Below, one piece after another: positions 8,742 to 17,268 of a DNA stretch of 64,000 nucleotides. The notes below the pieces were generated by a model that saw only the letters and a list, made by a program, of their open reading frames with translations, did no database searches and was not told the origin of the DNA. Position 1 is the stretch's first letter, and every line of letters starts with the position of its first letter. Origin of the DNA: Gaiellasilicea sp963829845 (GTDB lineage: Bacteria > Actinomycetota > Thermoleophilia > Gaiellales > Gaiellaceae). The translations under genes were made by a program, and so were the position numbers. The DNA lies in the NCBI GenBank assembly GCA_963829845.1, contig CAWHKD010000013.1, positions 1 through 64,000 on the forward strand, written 5' to 3'.

Positions 8742-9422
8742 ATGCGCGTGCTTGTCGTCGAGGACGAGCAGGACCTGGCCGACGCGATCGCCGCGGGCCT
8801 CCGCCGCGAGGGGTATGCCGTCGACCTCGCGCACGCCGGCGACGAGGCGCTCCTCAAGGCTCGGGTCTACCCGTACGACCTGATCTGCCTCGACTTGAAC
8901 CTTCCCGCGATCGGGGGCCGCGAGGTCTGCCGTGCGATCCGCGCCGAGCCTCGCTCGGACGGCTCGCCGCAGCCGCGGATCCTGATGCTGACCGCGCGCG
9001 GCGGCGTCGACGACCGGATCGCCGGGCTCGACGACGGGGCCGACGACTACCTCGTGAAGCCCTTCGAGCTGGGCGAGCTGGCGGCACGGGCGCGGGCGTT
9101 GCTCCGCCGGAACGGGGACGGAGGCCGTGGCGCGCCGCTCGGCGTCGGCTCGCTCGAGCTCGATCCCGTCCGGCACGAGGCGACCCAGGCGGGGGAGCCG
9201 CTCGCGCTGACGCCGAAGGAGTTCGCCCTGCTCCGCTACTTCATGACGAGGCCAGGGGAGGCGATCTCCGAGTTCGACCTGCTCACGCACGTCTGGGACG
9301 AGAACGCGAACCCGCTGACGCGGACCGTGCGCGTGACCGTGATGACGCTGCGGCGCAAGCTCGCCGGGAACCCGATCGAGACGGTGCAGGGCGCCGGCTA
9401 CCGGCTGAAGGAGGACGCATGA
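8742..9422 (+). CDS. OmpR/PhoB-family response regulator
   Basis: A 226-residue DNA-binding response regulator. The receiver domain spans about residues 1-115, with acidic pocket residues in VVEDEQD, phospho-acceptor Asp51 in LICLDLNLP and the conserved Lys106 in YLVKPF. The C-terminal winged-helix domain (about 128-224) contains LTPKEFALLRYF and the TVRVTVMTLRRKL recognition-helix region. The stop overlaps the start of the downstream histidine kinase (ATGA), so the two form a two-component pair. The signal and regulon are unknown; the divergent MoxR/VWA operon is a candidate target. Confidence 0.95.
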   Translation: MRVLVVEDEQDLADAIAAGLRREGYAVDLAHAGDEALLKARVYPYDLICLDLNLPAIGGREVCRAIRAEPRSDGSPQPRILMLTARGGVDDRIAGLDDGADDYLVKPFELGELAARARALLRRNGDGGRGAPLGVGSLELDPVRHEATQAGEPLALTPKEFALLRYFMTRPGEAISEFDLLTHVWDENANPLTRTVRVTVMTLRRKLAGNPIETVQGAGYRLKEDA

Positions 9423-10624
9423 GCGCGTTTTTCCGCTCGATCCGGGTGCGGCTGACGCTGCTCTACTCGGGCGTCCTCTTCGGCGTCGCCGCGATCCTCG
9501 TCGCCGGGCTCTACTTCGGCCTCTCGCTCAGCCTTCGCGACGAGCCGGTCTCCCAGACCGTCGTCGTCGAGCAGGTGCCGGTCAACGACGGCAGCCAGAC
9601 CGAGGAGCGGACGCTCGTCGACGCGCAGGCGTTCGAGCACCTCGTCAACGAGCGGACCCTCCACAACCTCCGCACGTTCTCGCTCGGCGCGCTCGGAGCG
9701 CTGTTCGTGGCAAGCCTCGCCGTCGGCTGGGTGATCGCCGGCCGCGTACTGGCGCCGATCGCGCACATCACGAGCGTCGCGCGCGAGATCCAGGCGCGCG
9801 AGCTGTCGCGCCGAATCGAGCTCGCCGGGCCGGACGACGAGCTGAAGCGGCTCGCGGACACGTTCGACTCGATGCTCGCCCGGCTCGATCTCGCGTTCGC
9901 GTCCCAGCGGCGCTTCGTCGCCGACGCGTCGCACGAGCTGCGGACGCCGCTCGCGATCATCAAGGCAAACCTCGACCTCGCGCTCACCGACGCCCAGGCG
10001 ACCGACGAGAGTCGCGCCACCGCGGCGGCGGTGATCAAGCGCGCGATCGACCGGATGGCACGGCTGACCGACGACTTGCTCGCGCTCGCGCGTCTCGACG
10101 CGCCCGCATCCGGCACTGAGCCGGTGCCGCTGGGGGCGCTGCTCGAGGACGCCCGCGAGGAGTTCGCGGCGGCCGCCGCCGCGCGCGAGGTCGAGCTGGA
10201 AGCAACGGTCGTCCCGGGCCGGATCGTCCAGGGCGACCGGGACGTGCTCAAGCGGGCCGTGACGAACCTGCTCGACAATGCCGTCCGCGTGGCGCCCGAG
10301 GGCTCGAGCGTCCGCCTCTCCCACGGCGAGGTCGACGGCTGGGCGTGGCTCGCCGTTGCCGACGAGGGGCCTGGCATCGCGCCCGAGCATCAGGAGTCGA
10401 TTTTCGACCGCTTCTGGCGCGCCGACGACGGCCGCGCTCGCCCCGGAGGCGGCAGTGGCCTCGGGCTCGCGATCGTCCGCCAGATCGCCGAGGCGCACCG
10501 CGGCTCGGTCGGCGTCTTCTCCGACCCAGGCGCAGGGGCAACGTTCGTCGTCTGGCTGCCGCGGAAGTCGGATCCGGGCGAGGCGCCGCACCTCGATCCG
10601 ACCGGCGTGGCCGCGCTCGCCTGA
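9419..10624 (+). CDS. HAMP-domain sensor histidine kinase
   Basis: A 401-residue membrane histidine kinase, partner of the preceding response regulator. The first membrane segment is at about 13-35, a short extracellular loop of some 50 residues follows, and the second segment is at about 88-108. HAMP covers about 110-160, and the dimerisation/phosphoacceptor H-box is FVADASHELRTPLAII with His172. The ATP-binding domain has an N-box (NLLDNAVRVAP), G1 (ADEGPGIAP) and G2 (GGGSGLGLAI). All catalytic elements appear intact. The small sensor loop gives no hint of the ligand. Confidence 0.95.
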   Translation: MSAFFRSIRVRLTLLYSGVLFGVAAILVAGLYFGLSLSLRDEPVSQTVVVEQVPVNDGSQTEERTLVDAQAFEHLVNERTLHNLRTFSLGALGALFVASLAVGWVIAGRVLAPIAHITSVAREIQARELSRRIELAGPDDELKRLADTFDSMLARLDLAFASQRRFVADASHELRTPLAIIKANLDLALTDAQATDESRATAAAVIKRAIDRMARLTDDLLALARLDAPASGTEPVPLGALLEDAREEFAAAAAAREVELEATVVPGRIVQGDRDVLKRAVTNLLDNAVRVAPEGSSVRLSHGEVDGWAWLAVADEGPGIAPEHQESIFDRFWRADDGRARPGGGSGLGLAIVRQIAEAHRGSVGVFSDPGAGATFVVWLPRKSDPGEAPHLDPTGVAALA

Positions 10625-10629
10625 CTTCG

Positions 10630-11064
10630 TCAGCGCTGGGCGCGCACGAGCGTGCCGAGGACGGCGCCGAAGATCGCGTGCGCCGCGACCTCCTGGGCGA
10701 AGACCCGCCGATTCCCGAGTAGCGGCGGCCAGGCGCCGTTGCGACGATCAGGATGGAAGCGGTCGACGACGGCCATCGCCGGCCACAGCGCAGCGCCCTC
10801 GATTTGCGCCGCGACGATGCCGCTCTTCCAGCCGCGCACGCCGATGCGCCGGAAGGCGATGCCGGCGGCAGCGCCGTTCGCGAGGTGGACGGCCGTGCCG
10901 GCGAGCCGCCAGTGGCGACGAGAGAGCGGCGCTCCGAGCAGCCGCACGTCGGTGTATGGGGTCCCGAAGAGCCGCCGCAGGCCTGGCTCCGCCGCGGCCC
11001 ACGCGCCGGCCGCGGTCACGCCGGCGAGCGCGGCGCGGAGATCGCTCGTGAGGTTTGAATCCAT
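10630..11064 (-). CDS. Small hydrophobic protein, probably membrane-associated
   Basis: A 144-residue alanine/glycine-rich protein starting at ATG 11064 (MDSNLTSDLRAALAGV). It has hydrophobic helices around residues 12-26, 50-65, 80-100 and 118-140, interrupted by short basic loops. This resembles small multi-pass membrane proteins, though the hydrophobicity is moderate. I do not recognise the family. It is convergent with the histidine kinase gene (its stop lies 5 bp beyond) and divergent from the photolyase gene. An in-frame open extension upstream of 11064 runs antisense to photolyase and is not considered real. Confidence 0.6.
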   Translation of the reverse strand: MDSNLTSDLRAALAGVTAAGAWAAAEPGLRRLFGTPYTDVRLLGAPLSRRHWRLAGTAVHLANGAAAGIAFRRIGVRGWKSGIVAAQIEGAALWPAMAVVDRFHPDRRNGAWPPLLGNRRVFAQEVAAHAIFGAVLGTLVRAQR

Positions 11065-11091
11065 GGCCTCATGTCTACCCTTTGTCCATTG

Positions 11092-12369
11092 ATGGCGAAC
11101 GCTCGGCCCCGCACCGTGGTCGTCCTCTTCACGCGCGACCTGCGCCTCCACGACCACGCTGCCCTGGCGGCGGCCGTCGCGCGCGCCGAGCGGGTCGTGC
11201 CGCTGTTCGTGCTCGACAAGGCTATTCTCGCCGCGTTCGGCGCGCCGAACCGCATCGCCTTCCTGCTCGATGCTCTGCGCGACCTCGACACCGGTTTGGC
11301 GGCGCGCGGCGCAGGGCTCGTCGTCCGCAGCGGCGACGTCCTCCGCGAAACCTTCCGGCTCGCACTCGACGTCGGCGCCGAGTCGGTCTACATGAGCGAG
11401 GACGTCAGCGGCTACGCGCAGGAGCGAGAGCGACGGCTGCGGCTGACGCTCGCCGGCTCGCGGATCGGGCTCGAGCTCTTTTCGGGCGTGACCGTCGTGC
11501 CGCCCGGGGACCTCGCGCCTGCCGGCGGCGACCACTATCGGGTCTTCACCCCGTACTGGCGCCGCTGGCGCCAGCAGCCGCGGCGCGACGTCCTGGCGGC
11601 GCCCGGGCGGATCGAGCTCCCGGACGGCGTCGACACCGGGCTACCGGCCGGCCTCGACCGGCTGCGACGCCGCACGCCGGCCGCGGCGCTGCCCGATGGC
11701 GGCGAGACTGCCGGGCGGCGGCGCCTCGAGGAGTGGCTCCACGACGGGCTCGCGCTGTACGGCGAGCTCGCGGATGATCTGGCCGCCGACGCGACCTCCC
11801 GGCTGTCGCCCTACCTCCACTTCGGCTGCGTCTCGGCCGGCGAAGTCGTCGCGAGAGCGCTCGAGCGGGAGGGCGCAGAGCCGTTCGTGCGGCAGCTGTG
11901 CTGGCGCGACTTCAACCACCAGCTGCTCGCGGCCCGTCCGGAGCTTGCGCGGGACGATCTGCGGCCGCGTTCGGCGGCCTGGCGCGACGACGACGAGGGC
12001 TTCGAGGCCTGGCGGGAGGGCCGCACGGGTTATCCCCTCGTCGATGCGGGAATGCGTCAGCTGATGGCCGAGGGCTTCATGCACAACCGCGCGCGGCTCG
12101 TCGCCGGCTCATTCCTGACGAAGCACCTCGGGATCGACTGGCGTCGCGGAGCGGAGCACTTCTTCGAGCAGCTCGTCGACGGCGACGTCGCCAACAACAC
12201 GGCCAACTGGCAGTGGGTCGCCGGCACCGGCACCGATACGCGTCCCAATCGAAGGCTGAGCCCGAGCCGGCAGGCGGAGCGCTTCGACCCGGACGGGGCG
12301 TACGTGCGCCGCTACGTCCCCGAGGTCGGCACGCCCGACTACCCGCGGCCGCTGGTGGTCGCTGCATGA
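11092..12369 (+). CDS. phr: Class I deoxyribodipyrimidine photolyase (cryptochrome/photolyase family)
   Basis: Light-dependent repair of cyclobutane pyrimidine dimers, or a related cryptochrome, about 425 residues. The N-terminal Rossmann domain begins TVVVLFTRDLRLHDHAAL. The C-terminal FAD domain shows LSPYLHFGCVS, RQLCWRDFNHQLL, the VDAGMRQL / MHNRARL blocks, and the diagnostic DVANNTANWQWVAGTGTD region followed by RLSPSRQAERFDPDG. The start at 11092 (MANARPRT) is preferred over an in-frame ATG at 11071, which lies only 6 bp from the divergent gene. The stop overlaps the start of the next gene. Confidence 0.93.
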   Translation: MANARPRTVVVLFTRDLRLHDHAALAAAVARAERVVPLFVLDKAILAAFGAPNRIAFLLDALRDLDTGLAARGAGLVVRSGDVLRETFRLALDVGAESVYMSEDVSGYAQERERRLRLTLAGSRIGLELFSGVTVVPPGDLAPAGGDHYRVFTPYWRRWRQQPRRDVLAAPGRIELPDGVDTGLPAGLDRLRRRTPAAALPDGGETAGRRRLEEWLHDGLALYGELADDLAADATSRLSPYLHFGCVSAGEVVARALEREGAEPFVRQLCWRDFNHQLLAARPELARDDLRPRSAAWRDDDEGFEAWREGRTGYPLVDAGMRQLMAEGFMHNRARLVAGSFLTKHLGIDWRRGAEHFFEQLVDGDVANNTANWQWVAGTGTDTRPNRRLSPSRQAERFDPDGAYVRRYVPEVGTPDYPRPLVVAA

Positions 12370-12883
12370 CCGGCTGGGAGACGACCGAGCGCGTGCTCGA
12401 GTCGGGCGGGTTCGAGTCGCGGCAGCGGGTGCTCGTGCACGGAGCCGGTCGTCGAGGCGTCGGAGGCTGGCGCCCGCACGCTCGGCGTCACCTACTGGCA
12501 GGCGGTCGACCGCTTCACCCGCGGCGGCGTGCGCGCGAGCTGGACGGGCGGCGGCGGCAAGCTGAAGCTGCTCGGCGGCGCGACGCTGCTCACGTTCGGG
12601 CCGCCGGAGCTCTCGTTCGACGACGGGCTCGTCAGCTGCCGGCACGCGATCCAGGGCGGGCTGCTCGCGCTCCGCGCCGGCGGCTCCGTCACGCTCGCTC
12701 AGCGCCCGGAGGGTGACCAGCAGGAGCTGAGCGTGACCGTCGAGGAGTACCTGCCGCGGCTCGCCGCGCGCGCCGGCGCGCCGCCATGGACCGGGATGCT
12801 CTACGCGAAGGGCGCAGAGCCCCTTCCACGCCGCGGTCAGCCGGCGCTACTTCGAGCAGCTGCTCCGGAGCCGAGCCTCGTGA
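12366..12883 (+). pseudogene. Unknown protein, broken by two frameshifts
   Basis: The ATG at 12366 overlaps the photolyase stop and opens MTGWETTERVLESGGFESR. Near 12440 the sensible frame changes to one reading EASEAGARTLGVTYWQAVD and then GGGGKLKLLGGATLLTFG. Near 12825 it changes again to AAVSRRYFEQLLRSRAS, ending at TGA 12881-12883. That TGA overlaps the GTG of the next gene, which supports the repaired reading of about 170 residues. I do not recognise the family. The repaired context (photolyase, this gene and an SDR, all overlapping) suggests one transcript. Confidence 0.55.
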
Positions 12884-13740
12884 AGGTCACCGTCTTCGGC
12901 GCCACCGGCGTCGTCGGCCGGGCGCTGCTACCTCAGCTGGCCGAGCATGAGCTGACGGCGGTCTCGCGTTCGCCGCGCGACGAGCCCGGGGCACGCTGGG
13001 TCGTCGCGGACGCGGCGTCCGGGGACGGTGTCGCCGAAGCGCTGGCAGACGCCGACGCCGTCTACTACCTCGTCCACTCGCTCGGAGCACGCGACTTCGA
13101 GGAGCAGGATCGCGCTGCCGCGGAGACCGTTGCGCGCGAGGCGGCGGCTGCGGGCGTGCGGCAGATCGTCTATCTCGGCGGGCTCGGGGCCGACGACCCT
13201 GACGCATCGCCGCACCTGCGCAGCCGCCGCGAGACCGGCGAGCGGCTTGCCTCTGCCGGCGTTCCGGTGACGACCCTGCGCGCGGCGATGATCGTCGGCA
13301 AGGGGAGCGCCGCCTTCGAGACGATCCTCGGCCTGGTCAAGCGGCTGCCGGTGATGATCACGCCGAGCTGGGTCTCGACGCCGACGCAGCCGATCGCGCT
13401 CGACGATGTCGCCCGCTACCTCGCCGGCGTCTGCGGCAACGTGGCCGCGTACGGCGAGGGCTACGACACGGGCGGGCCGGAGGTGATGACCTACCGGCAG
13501 ATGATCGAGCGGATCGCCGCCCTGCTCGGCCGCACGCCGGCGATCATCGAGGTCCCGGTGCTGACGCCGTACCTCTCCTCGCTCTGGCTCAACCTCGTCA
13601 CGCCCGTGAACGCATCGGTCGCGCGGCCGCTCGTCGAGGGGCTGCGCAACCCGACGATCGCGCGCGAGGAGCGGATTCGAACGCTGCTGCCGCTCGAGCT
13701 CATGCCGTTCGACGAAGCGGCGCGGAAGGCGCTTGCGTGA
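12880..13740 (+). CDS. NAD(P)-binding SDR/NmrA-like oxidoreductase
   Basis: A 286-residue atypical short-chain dehydrogenase (YbjT/NmrA-like). The GTG start at 12880 overlaps the repaired stop of the preceding gene. The N-terminal dinucleotide-binding motif is FGATGVVGRALL, followed by DADAVYYLVHS and VYLGGLGADD in place of the classical catalytic Tyr-Lys pair. The region TQPIALDDVARYLAG and GPEVMTYRQMIERIA matches the substrate side of this family. The substrate is unknown. The frame is open upstream through the previous gene, but that part belongs to a different protein. It converges on the SRPBCC gene, overlapping its end by 41 bp. Confidence 0.85.
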   Translation: MKVTVFGATGVVGRALLPQLAEHELTAVSRSPRDEPGARWVVADAASGDGVAEALADADAVYYLVHSLGARDFEEQDRAAAETVAREAAAAGVRQIVYLGGLGADDPDASPHLRSRRETGERLASAGVPVTTLRAAMIVGKGSAAFETILGLVKRLPVMITPSWVSTPTQPIALDDVARYLAGVCGNVAAYGEGYDTGGPEVMTYRQMIERIAALLGRTPAIIEVPVLTPYLSSLWLNLVTPVNASVARPLVEGLRNPTIAREERIRTLLPLELMPFDEAARKALA

Positions 13741-14183
13741 GCAGCGAGGGCACTTCCCGCGCGCGGTAGTCGAAGATCCCCTCGACCCAGCCGCGGACAA
13801 GCAGCCGGCAGACGAGCGCGCCGAGCGGGCCGAGGAAGAGCCGGTAGCGGACGTGGTCGTAGATCTCGGTCCCGCCGTCGACGGGCGTCAGCCGGTGGCT
13901 GTGCTCCCAGAGCAGGAACGGGCCGCGGCGCTGGACGTCGACGAAGCCGCGCGGTGGGTTCCACGCCACGATCTCGGTGCGCCAGCCGATCGGGATCCCG
14001 AAGAGGCTCAGCCGGTAGCGGAGGCGGGCGCCGAGGGCGAGTGCGCCCGGCGCCTCGACGATCCGGAACCGGAGCCACGGTGGCGTGATCCGCTCGAGAT
14101 TGCGCGCGTCGGCGAAGAACGAAAACGCCTCGTCGATCGGGACGGGGACGATCTGGGTGCGTTCGAGGATGTACTTCGGTCAC
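13700..14183 (-). CDS. SRPBCC (START-like) family protein, start probably damaged
   Basis: Polyketide-cyclase/START-like fold protein of about 160 residues. Blocks typical of the CYC2-like SRPBCC proteins are IDEAFSFFADARNLERITPP, FGIPIGWRTEI, FVDVQRRGPF and WEHSHRL. The conserved N-terminus (KYILERTQIVPV) has no start codon in its own frame before the upstream TGA. A GTG at 14183 overlaps that TGA (GTGA) but is one base out of frame, so a one-base insertion between 14170 and 14183 is likely. It is the last gene of the esterase/ATP-grasp cassette. Its ligand is unknown. Confidence 0.65.
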
Positions 14184-15424
14184 GCGGCAGCCGTGCGCTG
14201 ATCCTTCGCCCAGGCGGCGAGCAAGCCGCGGTAGTGAGAGACGAAGTGCTCGTGCTCGTGCGGCGGAAAGGTCGCCGTGACCGTGTCGACGAGCAGGGCG
14301 TCGAAGCCCGGCCCTTCGACCCAGTCGACGAGGATCTCGTCCAGGTGCGGCAGCTTCGTGGCGCAGAACTCGTCGTACTCGGCGACCTGGAAGTAGTCGT
14401 CGGCGAGCCGCCGGTACTCCGCCAGCTTCTGCTCGTAGGTCAGGTCCTCGCGGTCGCCGATCTCGAAGTAGTCCCGGGTCGTCTGGTTGATCCGCATCTG
14501 CCGGCCGGTCGCCGAGCAGAACGCCGTCCAGCGGACGAGCGCGCGGATCGCCCACGGGAAGTAGTAGTGCAGGCTCGTCAGGGCTACGTCCGGGGACGCG
14601 TTCGCGTAGTCGATCGGCGAGGCGACGCCGTCCTTGACGATCGTCTCGCAGGAGTTGAACTCCCAGCGGAAGAACGCGTTCACGAGCCGGCTGATCGTCA
14701 CGACCTCGTCGCCGGTCTCGGCGGAAAGGAAGTCATGGTCGACCTGGTAGCGGTCGTACATCGGTCGGTCGGGCTCGAAGTGCATCACCATCGTCTCGGC
14801 CCCGATCGAGAGGCTGCGGGCGAAGACGTCGAAGTCCTCGACGGACGCCTGCAGGTGCATCAGGCGCTCCCCCGACGTGTCGTAGACCGCGTGTAGCTCG
14901 GTCGCGTCGCGAATGCGCGTGACGCCGACCCATTGGCCGCCGTCGAACGGCTTCATGTAGAGCGGATAACCGACCTTCGCCGCGATCTCCTCGAGGTCGA
15001 ACGGAAGGTTGTATCGCTCCGCGGTCGGCTGGAAGCGCTCGTTCGCGGGCGGGCTCTTGTGCGGGATCAGCCATGTCTCCGGCACGTTCAGGCCGAGTCG
15101 CATCATCGCGCAGTACGCCGAATGCTTCTCCATCGCCTGGAAGGTGAACGGGTTGTTCAGCAGGTAGACGTCGTCCATCAGCGAGACCTTCTTCAGCCAC
15201 TCGCGGGGCACGGTGTACCACCAGCCGAGCCGGTCGATCACGAGCGAGTAGCGCGGCTTCGAGCGCAGGTCGAAGGGCTCGTTCGTGATCCGCTCCGTGG
15301 TCAGGTCGTGGGTCTCGCCGCCGTGCTCGATCGGCCCCACCTGGTCGAGCAGGTGCTCGAACGCGCGAGGCCAGTCCTCCTCGGTCCCGAGCAGCAGGCC
15401 GATCAGATGGGTGCGGGCTGTCAT
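14180..15424 (-). CDS. ATP-grasp domain protein, putative carboxylate-amine ligase
   Basis: A 414-residue protein with ATP-grasp-like features: VGYPLYMKPFDGGQWVGVTR resembles the nucleotide-binding KPxxGGxGxGV block, and LQASVEDFDVFARSLSIG resembles the segment after it. The N-terminal part (LIGLLLGTEEDWPRAFEHLL) is like the substrate-side domain of RimK/D-Ala-D-Ala ligase relatives. Family members join a carboxylate to an amine, thiol or hydroxyl with ATP. The ATG overlaps the upstream esterase stop, and the downstream SRPBCC gene overlaps its stop, so it is the core of a four-gene coupled set. The substrate is not predictable. Confidence 0.75.
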   Translation of the reverse strand: MTARTHLIGLLLGTEEDWPRAFEHLLDQVGPIEHGGETHDLTTERITNEPFDLRSKPRYSLVIDRLGWWYTVPREWLKKVSLMDDVYLLNNPFTFQAMEKHSAYCAMMRLGLNVPETWLIPHKSPPANERFQPTAERYNLPFDLEEIAAKVGYPLYMKPFDGGQWVGVTRIRDATELHAVYDTSGERLMHLQASVEDFDVFARSLSIGAETMVMHFEPDRPMYDRYQVDHDFLSAETGDEVVTISRLVNAFFRWEFNSCETIVKDGVASPIDYANASPDVALTSLHYYFPWAIRALVRWTAFCSATGRQMRINQTTRDYFEIGDREDLTYEQKLAEYRRLADDYFQVAEYDEFCATKLPHLDEILVDWVEGPGFDALLVDTVTATFPPHEHEHFVSHYRGLLAAWAKDQRTAAA

Positions 15425-16159
15425 AGGAAGCGGGGGAGATGATGCGCGATCTGGGCCCGCCACGCCGGCCAGTCGTGCGGCGAGTCGTGCCCCCAGAGGT
15501 CGAGCTCGTGCCGGATCCCCTTCTCGCCGAGGAGCGCGGCGAAGCGTCTCGTGCTCTCGAGCGCACCGGTCGTGTCCTCCCACTGGCCCTGCCCGGCGAT
15601 CAGGAGCAGGTTGACGTGGCCGCGGAGCCAGTCGAGGTGGTCGCCGCCGAGGTGGTGGACGTAGTCGGCCGGGTTGTTGAAGTAGACAGCGTCGCCGCGC
15701 TCGCCGCCGGCGACCACCGAGACGTCGTAGACGCCGCTCTGGCAGATCGCGAGCGGGAACACATGCGCGTGCCGGAGCGCGAAGTTGGCGGCGTGGTAGG
15801 CGCCGAAACTGACGCCCGTGACCATGATCTCGGCCGTGTTCGAGTCGGCTTGGATGAACGGCACAACCTGGTTCAGGATCCAGTCCTCGTAGCGGCCGTG
15901 CTGCTGGGCCCGCTCCTCGAGCGAGAGCCCTTCGCGATACCAGCTTCCCGAGTCGAAGCTGTCGACGGCATAGACCTTGACGCGGCCATCCTCGATCGGA
16001 CCGCCGATCGCGTCGATCATCCCGCGCTCCTCGTACTGCCACGCCGGGCCTTCCTGGGACGGGAAGCGCGAGCAGCGGCCGACCCCAGTTGCCGTAGGCG
16101 ATCACGCGGCCGTCGGAACCGATCGCCGGTGAGTAGAGGGAGAGGTGGCGGCGGGTCAG
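15421..16159 (-). CDS. Alpha/beta-hydrolase esterase, one frameshift near N-terminus
   Basis: Esterase of the putative-esterase/PHB-depolymerase-like group, about 245 residues when repaired. The nucleophile elbow is GVSFGAYHA and the histidine region is WGHDSPHDWPAW. YFNNPADYVHHLGGDHLDW is a characteristic block of this subgroup. The uninterrupted frame starts at 16020 (MIDAIGGPIEDGR), but homology continues upstream as RHLSLYSPAIGSDGRVIAYG in another frame, so an extra base near 16060 is inferred. The exact start is uncertain (CTG 16159 or GTG near 16112). Its stop overlaps the ATP-grasp start, and its 5' end abuts the Fes-like gene. Confidence 0.75.
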
Positions 16160-16160
16160 G

Positions 16161-17134
16161 TCAGGTCCTCTGGAGCAGGCGGCGCAGCTGCGGGTGGAAG
16201 GAGTCGCGCCACGCGACCCAATTGTGACCGTCGCGGATCTCGAACAGGCGCGCGTCGTAGCCCCGGTCGCGGAGGGATTGCTCGAGCGCCCGGTTCGCGG
16301 CGAGGTTCTCCTCGACGGTGCCGCAGGTGAGCACGATCGGGATCGTCCGGTCGGGCCGGTTGCGGTGGACGCCGCCGACGAAGCGCACGATCCGCTCGTA
16401 GCGCGGGAAGTTTCGCTCGTAGCTCTCGGCGCGCCGGAAGAAGCTGCCCGACTGGAGGAAGAGGGCGTCGAAGCTGTCCGGATAGCGCCGGTGCGTGTGG
16501 AAGAGCGAGAGGGCGCCGAGGCTGGCGCCGAGCCCGATCCTGGACGGAGCGGGCGGAAGCTGCGGCAGGATCTCCTCTGCGAGCGCCCGCGAGTATCGCG
16601 CCGAGGCGGAGTAGATCTCGTTCCGCTCGACCGGCCCGATCAGCGCGGCTCGGAGCGGGGGGAGCTGGCCGAGATAGGTCAGCAGCGCCGAGTGCTTGGC
16701 GTACTCGGGCCCGTCATGGGCGACGAGGAGCGGGCTGCGCTCGGTCGCGTCGGGATGCGCCCAGATCAATGCCGGTAGATCGGTCTTGAGGATCCGGCTC
16801 GCGATCGTGACCGACTCCGGCTCGCCGAGCGGATCCTCCGTCGACCCATGCGGGCGGCTCGTAACCGGGCTCCTCCCAGACCGACTTGTCGCCCCACGGG
16901 CCCGATGCGCGCTTGGGATTGCCGGGGTCGAGGATCCACTCGCTTGTGCCGTTGCGGTCGATCAGCTCGAACTGGTACTCGAACCGAGCGACGTCGGGAG
17001 CGGTGCGCGGTCAGCTCCCACGCGCGGCCGTTCCGGGTCAGCTCGTGCGGCAGCCGGTCGCGCAGCTGGTGGGCGAGGCGGACGGCGGCGAGGCGACGGC
17101 GAGGATCGGGGACGTGGAAGCGGAGCTCGATCAC
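16161..17134 (-). pseudogene. Fes-like (enterochelin-esterase-type) hydrolase, two frameshifts
   Basis: Alpha/beta-hydrolase resembling enterochelin/trilactone esterases, about 320 residues if repaired. GTG 17134 opens VIELRFHVPDPRRRLAAVRL, a starch-binding-like N-terminal sandwich. The frame shifts once (FEYQFELIDRNGTSEWILD follows) and again near 16830 (EPESVTIASRILKTDLPAL). The C-terminal catalytic domain from 16769 is intact, with nucleophile motif GLGASLGALSLF and histidine motif RDGHNWVAWRD. It starts the coupled cassette. The true substrate could be any ester; siderophore hydrolysis is only a family analogy, and no siderophore transport gene is nearby. Confidence 0.7.
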
Positions 17135-17268
17135 GGAAGTGTGTCGAGTGTGTGGAAATTCGCGCGCAGAACCGTCTCGTTTCGGCCAGGTGGGGCCGTT
17201 TCGGACACTGGGGCGGCCCGCGCGGCCGCGGCTATCACGACTCCTCCCAGCAGCCACGAGGAGGAACG

